Shown: piece after piece, positions 1 to 5,477 of the stretch
Position numbering within the stretch: position 1 is the stretch's first letter
Layout of the letters: the number at the start of each line of letters is the position of its first letter
Source: an uncultured Mollicutes bacterium
Lineage (GTDB): Bacteria; Bacillota_I; Bacilli_A; MAG-NZ
Direction of reading: 5' to 3'
Assembly: GCA_913064935.1 (NCBI GenBank)
Contig: CAJYBF010000049.1
Coordinates: 1 to 6,964, forward strand
DNA length: 6,964 nucleotides
Position numbers and translations under genes: made by a program
The notes under the pieces: model-generated
The model's input: the letters and a program-made list of their open reading frames with translations, nothing else
What the model was told of the DNA's origin: nothing
Databases searched by the model: none

Positions 1-222
1 TTGATAATACTTTCGCGCCTCCGCTGCTTCCAGCGCCTTTGGATTGGCCACAATCAAGGCTGCATAGGCACGATCCATAAAGCCCAGCTTGTAATGACTA
101 CTAGCAAGGTTCAAGCGTATCTGCGCTGTTAAGCCTTCATCTTCACCTGAAGTTGTTAAAGCTTGATCAAAATTAAAGATCGCTTGCTCATAACTTTTCC
201 CAGAGAAGTTAATGACACCCAT
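1..222 (-). CDS. TPR-repeat protein, internal fragment
   Basis: The minus strand is open from about 222 down to base 1, in frame with the window edge, and gives a protein of tetratricopeptide character. It contains GKSYEQAIFNFDQAL followed by a second helical pair with RLNLASSHYKLGFMDRAYAAL and a run of alanine-rich helix (NPKALEAAEARKYYQ). The spacing of Y/A/G/L/A residues is that of TPR helices, which normally form scaffolds for protein-protein contacts. Neither start nor stop is present: the C-terminal side leaves the window at base 1, and the N-terminal side ends at the change of sequence near 205-240, where a plus-strand permease begins. Base composition is intermediate, unlike both the GC-rich piece to its right and the AT-rich core. 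The parent protein cannot be named; the fragment is probably from a different organism than the core. Confidence 0.6.
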   Translation of the reverse strand, partial: MGVINFSGKSYEQAIFNFDQALTTSGEDEGLTAQIRLNLASSHYKLGFMDRAYAALIVANPKALEAAEARKYYQ

Positions 223-240
223 GAGGTTGCGTCTCATGGC
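205..240. other. Probable chimeric junction, TPR fragment to permease fragment
   Basis: Left of here the minus-strand frame reads as TPR helices; right of here the plus-strand frame reads as an ABC permease, beginning inside its EAA loop at about ARSLGASRW (from 239). No intergenic region, start codon or stop lies between two truncated genes on opposite strands, and GC content rises at the same place. That is expected of a false join, not of a gene border. The exact breakpoint cannot be fixed by eye. Confidence 0.6.
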
Positions 241-544
241 GCGCTCACTTGGTGCAAGCCGCTGGCGCGCGTTTCACACCGTGACGCTGCCACAGCTGAA
301 ACCCGGCCTGGTGTCGGGGTTCGTCTTTGCGTTCCTGATAAGTTTCGATAACTATCCGATCAGCGTCTTTCTGGTGCTCGGTGAGGTCACGACCCTGCCC
401 ATAGAGTTGTTCAATCACATCTCTAATAATTTCGATCCCACACCGGCGGCCTTCTCGACGGTCTATATCATCTTCGTCTCCATCCTGATCTGCGCCGCCG
501 AATGGCGTTACCGCATCGTTTCCCTATCCATTCCCAAAACCTGA
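212..544 (+). CDS. ABC transporter permease, PotC-like, C-terminal part only
   Basis: This is the last third of an inner-membrane permease subunit of the spermidine/putrescine type (binding-protein-dependent transport inner membrane component). The visible part starts in the EAA loop that docks on the ATPase: LGASRWRAF, then VTLPQLKPGL, matching the family pattern G-x9-I/V-x-LP. Two hydrophobic segments follow (about residues 32-55 and 85-103), separated by the soluble segment TTLPIELF…DPTPAAFST, typical of PotC relatives. It ends at TGA 542-544, and an ATPase start follows 10 bases later with GAGG (543-546) as ribosome binding site, an operon arrangement usual for these transporters. The nominal ATG at 212 is not a real start: family similarity begins only around 236-240, and everything upstream in this frame belongs to the TPR piece. 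GC-rich codon use suggests a proteobacterium, perhaps an alphaproteobacterium; the exact substrate is unknown. Confidence 0.75.
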   Translation: MTPMRLRLMARSLGASRWRAFHTVTLPQLKPGLVSGFVFAFLISFDNYPISVFLVLGEVTTLPIELFNHISNNFDPTPAAFSTVYIIFVSILICAAEWRYRIVSLSIPKT

Positions 545-554
545 GGACCGCACC

Positions 555-1124
555 TTGGCAAAACTAGACATGATTGGCGTGAACATCCGCCTTGGCGGAC
601 GCCTGATCCTGGAAGGGCTTGACCTGACAGTGGAGGAAGGAGAGTGCCTGGCGCTGCTTGGCCCGTCCGGATGCGGCAAGACCACTGCCGGTAAGGCGAT
701 TTTGCGCCTTCTGCAGCCAACGGCTGGCGGTGTGTTTATCGAGGGGACGGACCTGGCGTCACTTGGGGATGCGGACTTGCGCGCTCGGCGAAAGGATTTT
801 CAGATCATTTTTCAGGATCCTTATTCCTCATTAAATCCTAAACAAACAATCGGAGAAGCCATTTTAGAACCACTTCTTGCGCATAGATTAATAAAAAACA
901 GAAAAGACGGTTCACAAAAAGTATATGAAGTTCTTGAAAAGGTAAAATTAGAAAAGGAAAGTTTTTATAAATTTCCTCATGAATTTTCAGGAGGACAAAG
1001 ACAACGTATTGGTATTGCAAGTTCTTTAGTTATTGAACCTGAACTTATTCTTGCAGATGAACCTATATCTGCTCTTGATGTGTCAATTCGTGAACAAGTA
1101 CTGAATTTATTTAGAAAATTTTAA
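555..1124 (+). CDS. Composite ABC-transporter ATPase frame (PotA-like start fused to OppF-like body)
   Basis: One open frame of 189 residues starts at TTG 555 after GAGG at 543-546 and stops at TAA 1122-1124. It has an ABC ATPase layout: Walker A GPSGCGKTT (residues 36-44), Q-loop FQDP (Gln87), signature SGGQRQR (from residue 145), Walker B ILADEP (Asp168, Glu169) and D-loop SALD. The parts do not match one family. Residues 1 to about 44 (LEGLDLTVEEGECLALLGPSGCGKTT) are of the PotA/polyamine type and fit the permease upstream. Residues 45-86 (GKAILRLLQPTAGG…LRARRKDFQIIF) are of the oligopeptide OppF/DppF type but still GC-rich. From about residue 87 the OppF type continues with AT-rich codons. 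I infer an artificial three-piece fusion, not a functional gene. The C-terminal third of an OppF lies beyond the stop in the same frame. Confidence 0.7.
   Translation: MAKLDMIGVNIRLGGRLILEGLDLTVEEGECLALLGPSGCGKTTAGKAILRLLQPTAGGVFIEGTDLASLGDADLRARRKDFQIIFQDPYSSLNPKQTIGEAILEPLLAHRLIKNRKDGSQKVYEVLEKVKLEKESFYKFPHEFSGGQRQRIGIASSLVIEPELILADEPISALDVSIREQVLNLFRKF
669..690. other. Probable junction inside Walker A (PotA-like to OppF-like)
   Basis: Upstream the ATPase reads as a polyamine-type protein with the GPSGCGKTT form of Walker A. Downstream it reads GKAILRLLQPT and RKDFQIIFQDPYSSLNP, the hallmark of OppF/DppF, whose Walker A is usually GESGCGKST. Both sides are GC-rich, so only family character changes. 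Walker A codons are highly similar at DNA level among bacteria, which is where overlap-based assembly can jump. A natural unusual ATPase is the alternative. Confidence 0.5.
805..830. other. Probable junction inside Q-loop, GC-rich to AT-rich DNA
   Basis: Codon use flips within the conserved FQDPYSSLNP segment. Before it stand GCGGACTTGCGCGCTCGGCG-type codons; after it every third position is mostly A or T (AAACAAACAATCGGAGAAGCC onward). Protein family (OppF) is continuous across the point, so the join is between two orthologues from different genomes. It contains a BamHI-like GGATCC (815-820), but this is simply the usual coding of Gln-Asp-Pro. Confidence 0.7.
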
Positions 1125-1460
1125 CGTGAAAGAGGACTTACTTATGTCTTTATCGCGCATGATTTATCAATAATTAAATACATTTCAGATAGAGTGGGAG
1201 TAATGCATAAAGGTTATTTAGTGGAGTTAGGTGATGCTGATGAGATTTATTCGAATCCTAAGCACACTTATACTAAATCACTTTTAGCATCAATTCCGCA
1301 ACCATCACCACGTTTCGAGAAGAATCGTGTACTGGAAACATTAGATATGTACTCTTTAGATTAGGATCTGGGGGAATTAACAGAGATATCTAAAGGACAC
1401 TTTGTTTTAGGTGTAAAGGAGCAAATTGAGGAATGGGTAAAACAACTGATTTTATATTAA
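816..1460 (+). pseudogene. oppF: Oligopeptide ABC transporter ATPase OppF, AT-rich 3' part with two in-frame stops
   Basis: This is the portion of oppF that belongs to the AT-rich core. OppF is one of the two cytoplasmic ATPases driving oligopeptide import. After the Q-loop come the signature SGGQRQRIGIA, Walker B LILADEP and D-loop SALDVS; TAA at 1122-1124 then interrupts. Translation in the same frame continues perfectly as family sequence: GLTYVFIAHDLS with the switch His at 1158-1160, GVMHKG, and the peptide-importer C-terminal motif NPKHTYTKSLLASIPQPSP. A second interruption, TAG at 1362-1364, is followed by the typical ending ISKGHFVLGVKEQIEEW before TAA 1458-1460. Both stops are one C-to-T change from Gln codons, and Gln is a plausible residue at both sites. 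The 5' part is replaced by foreign sequence, so whether the native gene is intact cannot be told. Its end overlaps the next gene by 28 bases. Confidence 0.75.
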
Positions 1461-2038
1461 ATAAATCATCAAAAATTACAGAAACATATAGTATAATCGC
1501 AATTGTAATACTTATTATGTATTTGCTTGCAAACTTTTCATTATACAATTCTGCTGTTAAATTCGCAGACAAGTATGATGCTGATATTGTAATCGAATAT
1601 GATGCTGAGCCAGATTACAAGACGGCATTTCCTGCCGGTGAAGATAAACCTATCGTTATAATTCAGTACTCTCCATCTTATTTAAAGTTTTATCAAGATG
1701 GTTAGGACATAATAGATAAATATGAACTGTATTTTGAATACCAAGATTTTAACTACTTTAATAAAAATTTTGTTGATAGTTATGATCTGATTGTTATTTT
1801 AAGCTTAGTAATGGCTGCAATTGGGCTGATGGGAGTTGTGTTTGGAAGACAATTCGCTCATCCTTATGTATCAGGGATCATAATAGTCTTTATTTCGGTT
1901 TTTACAAACATACCGATATTCTTAGAACCACTTGCTGTGTTATTAATGTTAACGCTGCTTGTGATGAATATATATTTTGCTAAGAAGAATAGATTCTGTG
2001 ATTACAATGAAAGTAGATTAACAGCTATATTTAAGTAA
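1433..2038 (+). pseudogene. Four-helix membrane protein of unknown family, one in-frame TAG
   Basis: I do not recognise this family. The frame starts at ATG 1433, 11 bases after AAAGGAG (1415-1421), and overlaps the end of oppF, so the two are probably cotranscribed. It runs to TAA 2036-2038, 201 codons, with one interruption: TAG at 1703-1705 (codon 91). The parts on either side are in phase and complement each other. There is a first transmembrane helix at about residues 20-40 (IIAIVILIMYLLANFSLYN), an extracytoplasmic acidic domain of about 75 residues (YDADIVIEYDAEPDY…), then three helices at about 117-137, 143-161 and 163-182, and a short charged tail. This layout could suit a transporter accessory or sensor protein, but no function can be claimed. 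The TAG may be a sequence error, a recent nonsense mutation (from CAG, AAG or GAG), or readthrough. A strong terminator follows 31 bases after the stop. Confidence 0.55.
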
Positions 2039-2069
2039 CTTGATGAAGTTTAAATATATTAAGTAAACA

Positions 2070-2108
2070 GGATAGTAAGTTTAAAACTTACTATCCTTTA
2101 TTTTGTTT
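2070..2108 (+). terminator. Rho-independent terminator after the membrane protein gene
   Basis: A perfect inverted repeat, GGATAGTAAGTTT at 2070-2082 and its complement at 2084-2096, leaves one nominal loop base (a real loop of 3-5 bases). It is followed by TTTATTTTGTTT. The position, 31 bases after the stop at 2038, closes the oppF/membrane-protein unit. Confidence 0.85.
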
Positions 2109-2262
2109 AAATCTTGGAATATCAGTACTTATAGTTAAGAACTTATTTGTCATAGTGACTTAACTGGTAAGAAATCAACTCATTTACAAGGAATCATATT
2201 ATTTACACTGTGGAGTAAATCATATAAAGTAAATTCTAAATTACTGATATCCACGCTTAAGT
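2109..2262. other. Non-coding stretch without recognised gene
   Basis: AT-rich sequence with stops in all frames and no Shine-Dalgarno/start pair. The only structure seen is a long-range near-complement, GGAATATCAGTA (2116-2127) against TACTGATATCC (2242-2252) with one bulged base, enclosing 114 bases. It could be the base of a large RNA fold if transcription began upstream of it, but I see no promoter there. Confidence 0.4.
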
Positions 2263-2276
2263 GAGTATGATATAAT
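2248..2276 (+). promoter_or_regulatory. Extended -10 promoter upstream of spx
   Basis: A consensus TATAAT at 2271-2276 is preceded by TG one base upstream (2268-2269), the extended -10 pattern TGnTATAAT. The -35 at the 17-base spacing (2248-2253, TATCCA) is poor, as is common when the extended -10 is present. Initiation would fall near 2282-2284, giving a leader of about 150 bases to the spx start. Confidence 0.6.
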
Positions 2277-2281
2277 AGATG

Positions 2282-2321
2282 AGTATCTAAAAATGTAAAC
2301 ATATAACTTTATATAGATACT
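2282..2321 (+). other. 5' leader hairpin A of the spx transcript
   Basis: AGTATCTA (2282-2289) pairs perfectly with TAGATACT (2314-2321) around an AT-rich loop. It begins right at the predicted transcription start, a place where stems often shield an mRNA 5' end. Evidence is pairing only. Confidence 0.4.
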
Positions 2322-2334
2322 TTATGTAATCAAA

Positions 2335-2404
2335 ACTAAAAACTCAATACGATAACTTTAACGATTGTAATTTTGCTTGTGGGACCTCGTAATTGAGTTT
2401 TAGT
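2335..2404 (+). promoter_or_regulatory. 5' leader hairpin B of spx, with a T-box-like core in its 3' half
   Basis: AAAACTCAAT (2339-2348) pairs with ATTGAGTTTT (2392-2401). The stem continues inward (ACG with CGT 2388-2390) and outward (ACT with AGT 2402-2404) with single bulges. The 3' strand ends in TTTT but lacks a long U-run, and the spx ribosome binding site starts 15 bases later. The loop side contains GTGGGACCTCG (2379-2389), similar to the T-box core TGGNACC, yet no matching antiterminator partner or Stem I is evident. It could be an attenuator or a translation-control stem; the role is unproven. Confidence 0.4.
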
Positions 2405-2418
2405 CATTACTAATGATT

Positions 2419-2433
2419 AGAGGTGATTATTTG
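2419..2433 (+). promoter_or_regulatory. Ribosome binding site that fixes the TTG start of spx
   Basis: AGAGGTGAT (2419-2427) is the only Shine-Dalgarno here and lies after the in-frame ATG at 2413, so that ATG cannot use it. It sits 5 bases before TTG 2431. Starting at TTG gives MIVMYTTPSC, the length and form of a Spx N-terminus. Confidence 0.75.
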
Positions 2434-2862
2434 ATAGTTATGTACACTACACCATCGTGCGGATCATGTAGAAAAGCTAAAAAGTGGTTTAACGATAGGG
2501 AAATTGATTTTACTGAAAAGAACATATTTAGTATTAAACTGACTGAGAAGGATCTAAGATTTATTTTACGTAATACTGAGAATGGTGTAGTTGATATTAT
2601 CTCAACTAGATCTAAAATCATTGTTAACAATAATATAGATTTAGATGGAATGTCAATATCTCAACTAATGGAGTTTGTGATTGAAAATCCCAGTGTTTTG
2701 AGACGACCAATTATTGTGAGTGATGATAACATTCAAATTGGTTACAATGAAGATGATATAAGGGTATTTATTCCCGTCGAGTTTAGACGAAAAATGATCT
2801 GCCTAGATTGTGCTAACAATGATGATTGTGATTATAAGGCAGGATTACTTAAAAAAAGGTGA
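2431..2862 (+). CDS. spx: Spx, ArsC-family thiol-stress transcription regulator
   Basis: Spx binds the alpha C-terminal domain of RNA polymerase and redirects transcription under disulfide stress. The thioredoxin-like fold carries the redox switch CGSC (Cys10, Cys13), followed by RKAKKWF. The polymerase-contact glycine is at position 52 (TENG) and the conserved RRPII is at 91-95, then GYNEDDIRVFIP (104-115). All match Bacillota Spx. With the TTG start it is 143 residues, about a dozen longer than the usual ~131. The extra length is an unusual tail with three cysteines, CLDCANNDDC (124-133), ending in KKR instead of the LAN-type end of B. subtilis Spx, which takes part in ClpXP recognition. 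It stops at TGA directly followed by TAA, 4 bases before nadK, so the two are cotranscribed. It is probably driven by the promoter at 2268-2276. The convergent clpP next door encodes the protease that normally degrades Spx. Confidence 0.92.
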   Translation: MIVMYTTPSCGSCRKAKKWFNDREIDFTEKNIFSIKLTEKDLRFILRNTENGVVDIISTRSKIIVNNNIDLDGMSISQLMEFVIENPSVLRRPIIVSDDNIQIGYNEDDIRVFIPVEFRRKMICLDCANNDDCDYKAGLLKKR

Positions 2863-2866
2863 TAAT

Positions 2867-3634
2867 ATGTATGCTATTGTTGTAAAAAATGATTTAGTGA
2901 GTAAGCGAATTGCTCAGAAATTAAGAGAAAGAATAGATATAGATGATAGTGAAAAACCAAAGATTATTTTTAGTATTGGTGGAGATGGTACTATCTTAAG
3001 AGCTATTCATCGTTTTAGCGATGTCTTAGAAGAAGCCACTATTTTTGGGATTCATACTGGACATTTAGGTTTCTTTATGGACTTCAATGAAGAATCTTTA
3101 GATGAGATGATTGATTCTGTTATCAATAATACTTATAAAACAAATGACTTCAATATAGCAGAGGCTACTTTAACCACAAAAAATAAGACTTTTACCTATT
3201 TCGCTTTGAACGAGTTTCAAATAATCGAAGTAGATAGAGTAATCGTTTTAGATGTTTACATAGACAATCTATTATTTGAAACTTTTAGAGGAACTGGACT
3301 TTGTTTCTCTACGCCCGGTGGTTCTACTGGAATGAACAGATCACTTGGTGGAGCTATAGTAGACCCAGAATTAAGATCTATTCAAGTGACGGAGTTAGCT
3401 AGTATAAACTCTAATGCCTATAGAACTATTGGTTCACCATTAATGCTGGGAACAAATCGTGTTTTACATTTGAAACCAGAGGCGCCAGTAGATATTGATT
3501 TTTGTTATGATCATTTAACAATGAACATCAGAGGGATGATAGAATTTAGATGTGCCTTATCTGATAAAACTGTTAAAATAGCTTATAATGGGAATAAACC
3601 TTTCTTTGAAAGAGTTAAGAGAGCGTTTCTATAA
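2867..3634 (+). CDS. nadK: NAD kinase (ATP-NAD kinase, short Bacillota form)
   Basis: NadK phosphorylates NAD to NADP in the cytoplasm, the only route to NADP. The start is ATG 2867, because AAAAAAGGTGAT (2851-2862) precedes it and overlaps the spx stop. The result is 255 residues, close to the ~265 of Bacillus forms. Motifs are GGDGT at 38-42 with catalytic Asp40, GHLGF at 65-69, NE at 115-116, the glycine-rich loop FRGTGLCFSTPGGSTGMN at 140-157, and TELASINSNAYRTIGSPL. Two loop positions differ from the commonest form: GTG where many have GDG, and GGSTGMN where TGSTAYN is usual. The Thr variant, as I recall, occurs in Lactobacillales; the Met for Tyr is less usual. In B. subtilis nadK (yjbN) also lies within a few kilobases of spx (yjbD), so the tight spx-nadK pair looks like a compacted form of that neighbourhood. 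It links stress control with NADPH supply. Confidence 0.93.
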   Translation: MYAIVVKNDLVSKRIAQKLRERIDIDDSEKPKIIFSIGGDGTILRAIHRFSDVLEEATIFGIHTGHLGFFMDFNEESLDEMIDSVINNTYKTNDFNIAEATLTTKNKTFTYFALNEFQIIEVDRVIVLDVYIDNLLFETFRGTGLCFSTPGGSTGMNRSLGGAIVDPELRSIQVTELASINSNAYRTIGSPLMLGTNRVLHLKPEAPVDIDFCYDHLTMNIRGMIEFRCALSDKTVKIAYNGNKPFFERVKRAFL

Positions 3635-3657
3635 AAATCTGATAAGAAATCAAAAAC

Positions 3658-3690
3658 GAGTCACTCAATTATATTGAGGACTCTTTTATT
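3658..3690. terminator. Bidirectional terminator between nadK and clpP
   Basis: GAGTC-A-CTCAA (3658-3668) pairs with TTGAG-GACTC (3674-3683), ten base pairs with one bulged A around TTATA. On the plus strand TTTTATTTT follows; on the minus strand GTTTTTGATTTC follows. It therefore can end both converging genes. Confidence 0.8.
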
Positions 3691-3694
3691 TTGA

Positions 3695-3717
3695 CTGATT
3701 TTAATTTCTAAAATCAG
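3695..3717 (-). terminator. Second hairpin just after the clpP stop
   Basis: CTGATTTTA (3695-3703) and TAAAATCAG (3709-3717) form a perfect nine-pair stem with a five-base loop, three bases beyond the clpP stop codon. No U-run follows on the minus strand, so it is more likely a 3'-end protecting stem or terminator helper; the main terminator is the adjacent one. Confidence 0.4.
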
Positions 3718-3720
3718 AGT

Positions 3721-4296
3721 TTATTTGGTGATTATCTTATCTATGATTCCGTACTCGAGAGCTTCTTCAGCAAACATGTACTTATCTCTTTCAGTATCTC
3801 TTTCAATTACTTCTATTGGCTGATTGGTGTTTTCTGATAGAAGTTTATTTATTCTTTTCCTTACTTTGATAATATGTTCAGCAGCTATTTGAATTTCCGT
3901 TGCTTGGCCTTGTGCTCCACCCATTGGTTGATGGATTAAAATTTCGCTGTTAGATAGTGCATATCTTTTTCCCTTCGCTCCACTACTTAAAAGGAAAGCT
4001 CCCATACTAGCAGCCATTCCAATGCAAATGGTTGTTACATCTGACTCGATGTAGTTCATTGTGTCGTATATAGCCATTCCAGCAGTAACACTTCCTCCCG
4101 GAGAATTAATATATAAGCTGATTTCCTTCTTGCCATCTTGCGCTGCTAAGAACAGAAGTTGAGCAACTATGCTGTTTGCAACCATTTCGTTTATCTCACC
4201 ACTTAACATTATGACTCTATCTTTTAAAAGTCTTGAATAAATATCATAACTTCTTTCACCAAATGATGTTTGTTCGATTACAATAGGGATGTTCAT
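3721..4296 (-). CDS. clpP: ATP-dependent Clp protease proteolytic subunit ClpP
   Basis: ClpP forms a double heptameric barrel that degrades proteins fed by Clp ATPases such as ClpX and ClpC. The 191-residue length is standard. The catalytic triad is visible: Ser97 in GMAASMGA, His122 in LIHQP, Asp171 in RDTERDKYM. Also present are the oxyanion-side glycines SPGGSVTAG (65-73), the handle region [14 protein letters not shown], and the N-terminal start [10 protein letters not shown] with [16 protein letters not shown]. The ATG at 4294-4296 is preceded on the minus strand by AAGGAGAG (4302-4309) at 5 bases, so the start is secure. It is a single-gene unit, convergent with nadK and divergent from gap. 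I see no CIRCE repeat and no clear CtsR heptad pair in the 168-base upstream gap, so heat-shock control of the usual Bacillota type is not evident. A TATACT on the minus strand (about 4338-4343) is a weak candidate -10. Confidence 0.95.
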   Translation of the reverse strand: MNIPIVIEQTSFGERSYDIYSRLLKDRVIMLSGEINEMVANSIVAQLLFLAAQDGKKEISLYINSPGGSVTAGMAIYDTMNYIESDVTTICIGMAASMGAFLLSSGAKGKRYALSNSEILIHQPMGGAQGQATEIQIAAEHIIKVRKRINKLLSENTNQPIEVIERDTERDKYMFAEEALEYGIIDKIITK

Positions 4297-4394
4297 ATAA
4301 TCTCTCCTTGTTTTTTTCTTTATTTTATCTTACATAAAAAGTATAATTTGTCGTAATACTAATGTATGATAACGTTTACTAATTACAAATATCA

Positions 4395-4423
4395 TTGAAT
4401 TAAGACCCAAATAAAGGTAAAAT
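4395..4423 (+). promoter_or_regulatory. SigA-type promoter of gap
   Basis: TTGAAT (4395-4400) and TAAAAT (4418-4423) are separated by exactly 17 bases, each near the TTGACA/TATAAT consensus. Transcription would begin near 4430, giving a short leader of about 35 bases to the ATG at 4465, with AGAGGAGTGAT (4450-4460) as ribosome binding site. No operator-like dyad was seen. Confidence 0.75.
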
Positions 4424-4464
4424 ATATATGGAATTAATTAAATTTAATAGAGGAGTGATTTTTA

Positions 4465-5472
4465 ATGGCAGTTAAAGTCGCAATAAATGGTTTTGGAAGA
4501 ATTGGACGTTTAGCGTTCAGATTAATGAATGAAGATGATAATTACGATGTAGTAGCAATAAATGATTTAACAGATGCTAGAACACTAGCGTATTTACTTA
4601 AATATGATTCAGCACAAGGAAATTTCATGATTGATGCAATTGAAGCAAAAGAAAAGTCAATTGTAGTAAATGGAAATGAAATTGATATTTATGCTAATCC
4701 TAATCCAGCAGAATTACCTTGGGGAGAATTAGATGTTGATGTAGTATTAGAGTGTACTGGTTTCTTTGCTTCAAAAGAAAAAGCAGAAGCACATATTACT
4801 GCAGGTGCTAAGAAAGTAGTTATTTCAGCACCAGCAAGTGGAGATTTGAAATCGATTGTTTATAATGTTAACCATGAAATTCTTGATGGTACGGAAACAG
4901 TTATTTCAGGAGCATCTTGTACAACGAACTGTTTAGCTCCAGTAGCTAAAGTATTAAATGATGAGTTTGGTCTAGTTAAAGGGTTCATGACAACTGTTCA
5001 TGCTTACACTAATGATCAAAATACATTAGATGCACCACACCAAAAAGATATTAATGCAAGACGTGGTAGAGCAGCAGCAGCTAACATTGTACCAACATCA
5101 ACAGGTGCAGCAGTAGCAGTTGGAAAAGTTTTACCTGAATTACTTGGTAAATTAGATGGTGGAGCTTTAAGAGTTCCTACTATTACAGGTTCATGTGTAG
5201 ATTTAGTAATTGAACTTGAAAAGAAAGTAACTGTTGAAGAAATTAACAAAGCTATGAAAGCAGCATCAAATGAATCATTAGGTTACACTGAAGATCCAAT
5301 CGTATCAAGTGATATCATTGGTTGTAGATTTGGTTCTTTATTTGATGCACAATGTACAAAAGTTATGGAAGTTGACGGTAAACAATTAGTTAAAATCTTA
5401 ACTTGGTACGATAATGAAATGAGTTATACTGCTCAAATGGTAAGAACAATTAAATATTTAATGGAAGCGTAA
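4465..5472 (+). CDS. gap: NAD-dependent glyceraldehyde-3-phosphate dehydrogenase, type I
   Basis: This glycolytic enzyme oxidises glyceraldehyde 3-phosphate to 1,3-bisphosphoglycerate with NAD and phosphate. It has 335 residues, the standard length. The Rossmann start is INGFGRIGR (7-15), Asp34 in AINDLTD favours NAD over NADP, the active site is SCTTN with Cys152, and His179 lies in TVHAYT. The substrate-binding segments [20 protein letters not shown] and TWYDNEMSY are intact. The start is fixed by AGAGGAGTG at 4450-4458. Codon use is markedly A/T-ending with few rare-looking codons, as expected of a highly expressed gene. It has its own promoter and terminator and no pgk or tpi beside it, so it is a single-gene unit, not part of a glycolytic operon. 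Its role should be catabolic; no feature suggests the gluconeogenic GapB type. Confidence 0.97.
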   Translation: MAVKVAINGFGRIGRLAFRLMNEDDNYDVVAINDLTDARTLAYLLKYDSAQGNFMIDAIEAKEKSIVVNGNEIDIYANPNPAELPWGELDVDVVLECTGFFASKEKAEAHITAGAKKVVISAPASGDLKSIVYNVNHEILDGTETVISGASCTTNCLAPVAKVLNDEFGLVKGFMTTVHAYTNDQNTLDAPHQKDINARRGRAAAANIVPTSTGAAVAVGKVLPELLGKLDGGALRVPTITGSCVDLVIELEKKVTVEEINKAMKAASNESLGYTEDPIVSSDIIGCRFGSLFDAQCTKVMEVDGKQLVKILTWYDNEMSYTAQMVRTIKYLMEA

Positions 5473-5477
5473 TTTAG

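Noticed and set aside
212..238. ATG 212 as the authentic start of a short permease
   Set aside because: The permease lacks its first helices, similarity starts only at about 236-240, and no ribosome binding site is present; it is a truncated gene at a junction.
815..820. GGATCC (BamHI site) at the GC/AT change, suggesting a cloning ligation
   Set aside because: It is the natural coding of Gln-Asp-Pro in the conserved ATPase Q-loop, and the other joins have no restriction site.
1122..1705. Ciliate-like or phage-like reassignment of TAA/TAG to Gln
   Set aside because: TAA ends nearly all core genes, and six other genes lack internal TAA or TAG, so global reassignment does not fit.
2379..2389. 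Calling a T-box riboswitch feature at GTGGGACCTCG
   Set aside because: No antiterminator complement, no Stem I with specifier loop and no downstream amino-acid gene; kept only as a low-weight observation.
2413..2415. ATG 2413 as the spx start
   Set aside because: The only Shine-Dalgarno lies after it, and TTG 2431 gives the standard Spx N-terminus.
2810..2866. An upstream start for nadK at 2810, overlapping spx
   Set aside because: ATG 2867 has the ribosome binding site and matches the family N-terminus; the extension is the out-of-frame spx tail.
4297..4394. Search for CIRCE or CtsR operators in front of clpP
   Set aside because: No TTAGCACTC/GAGTGCTAA pair and no tandem GGTCAAA heptads; the CGTAATAC…TGATAACG near-dyad (about 4352-4374) is too imperfect to claim.
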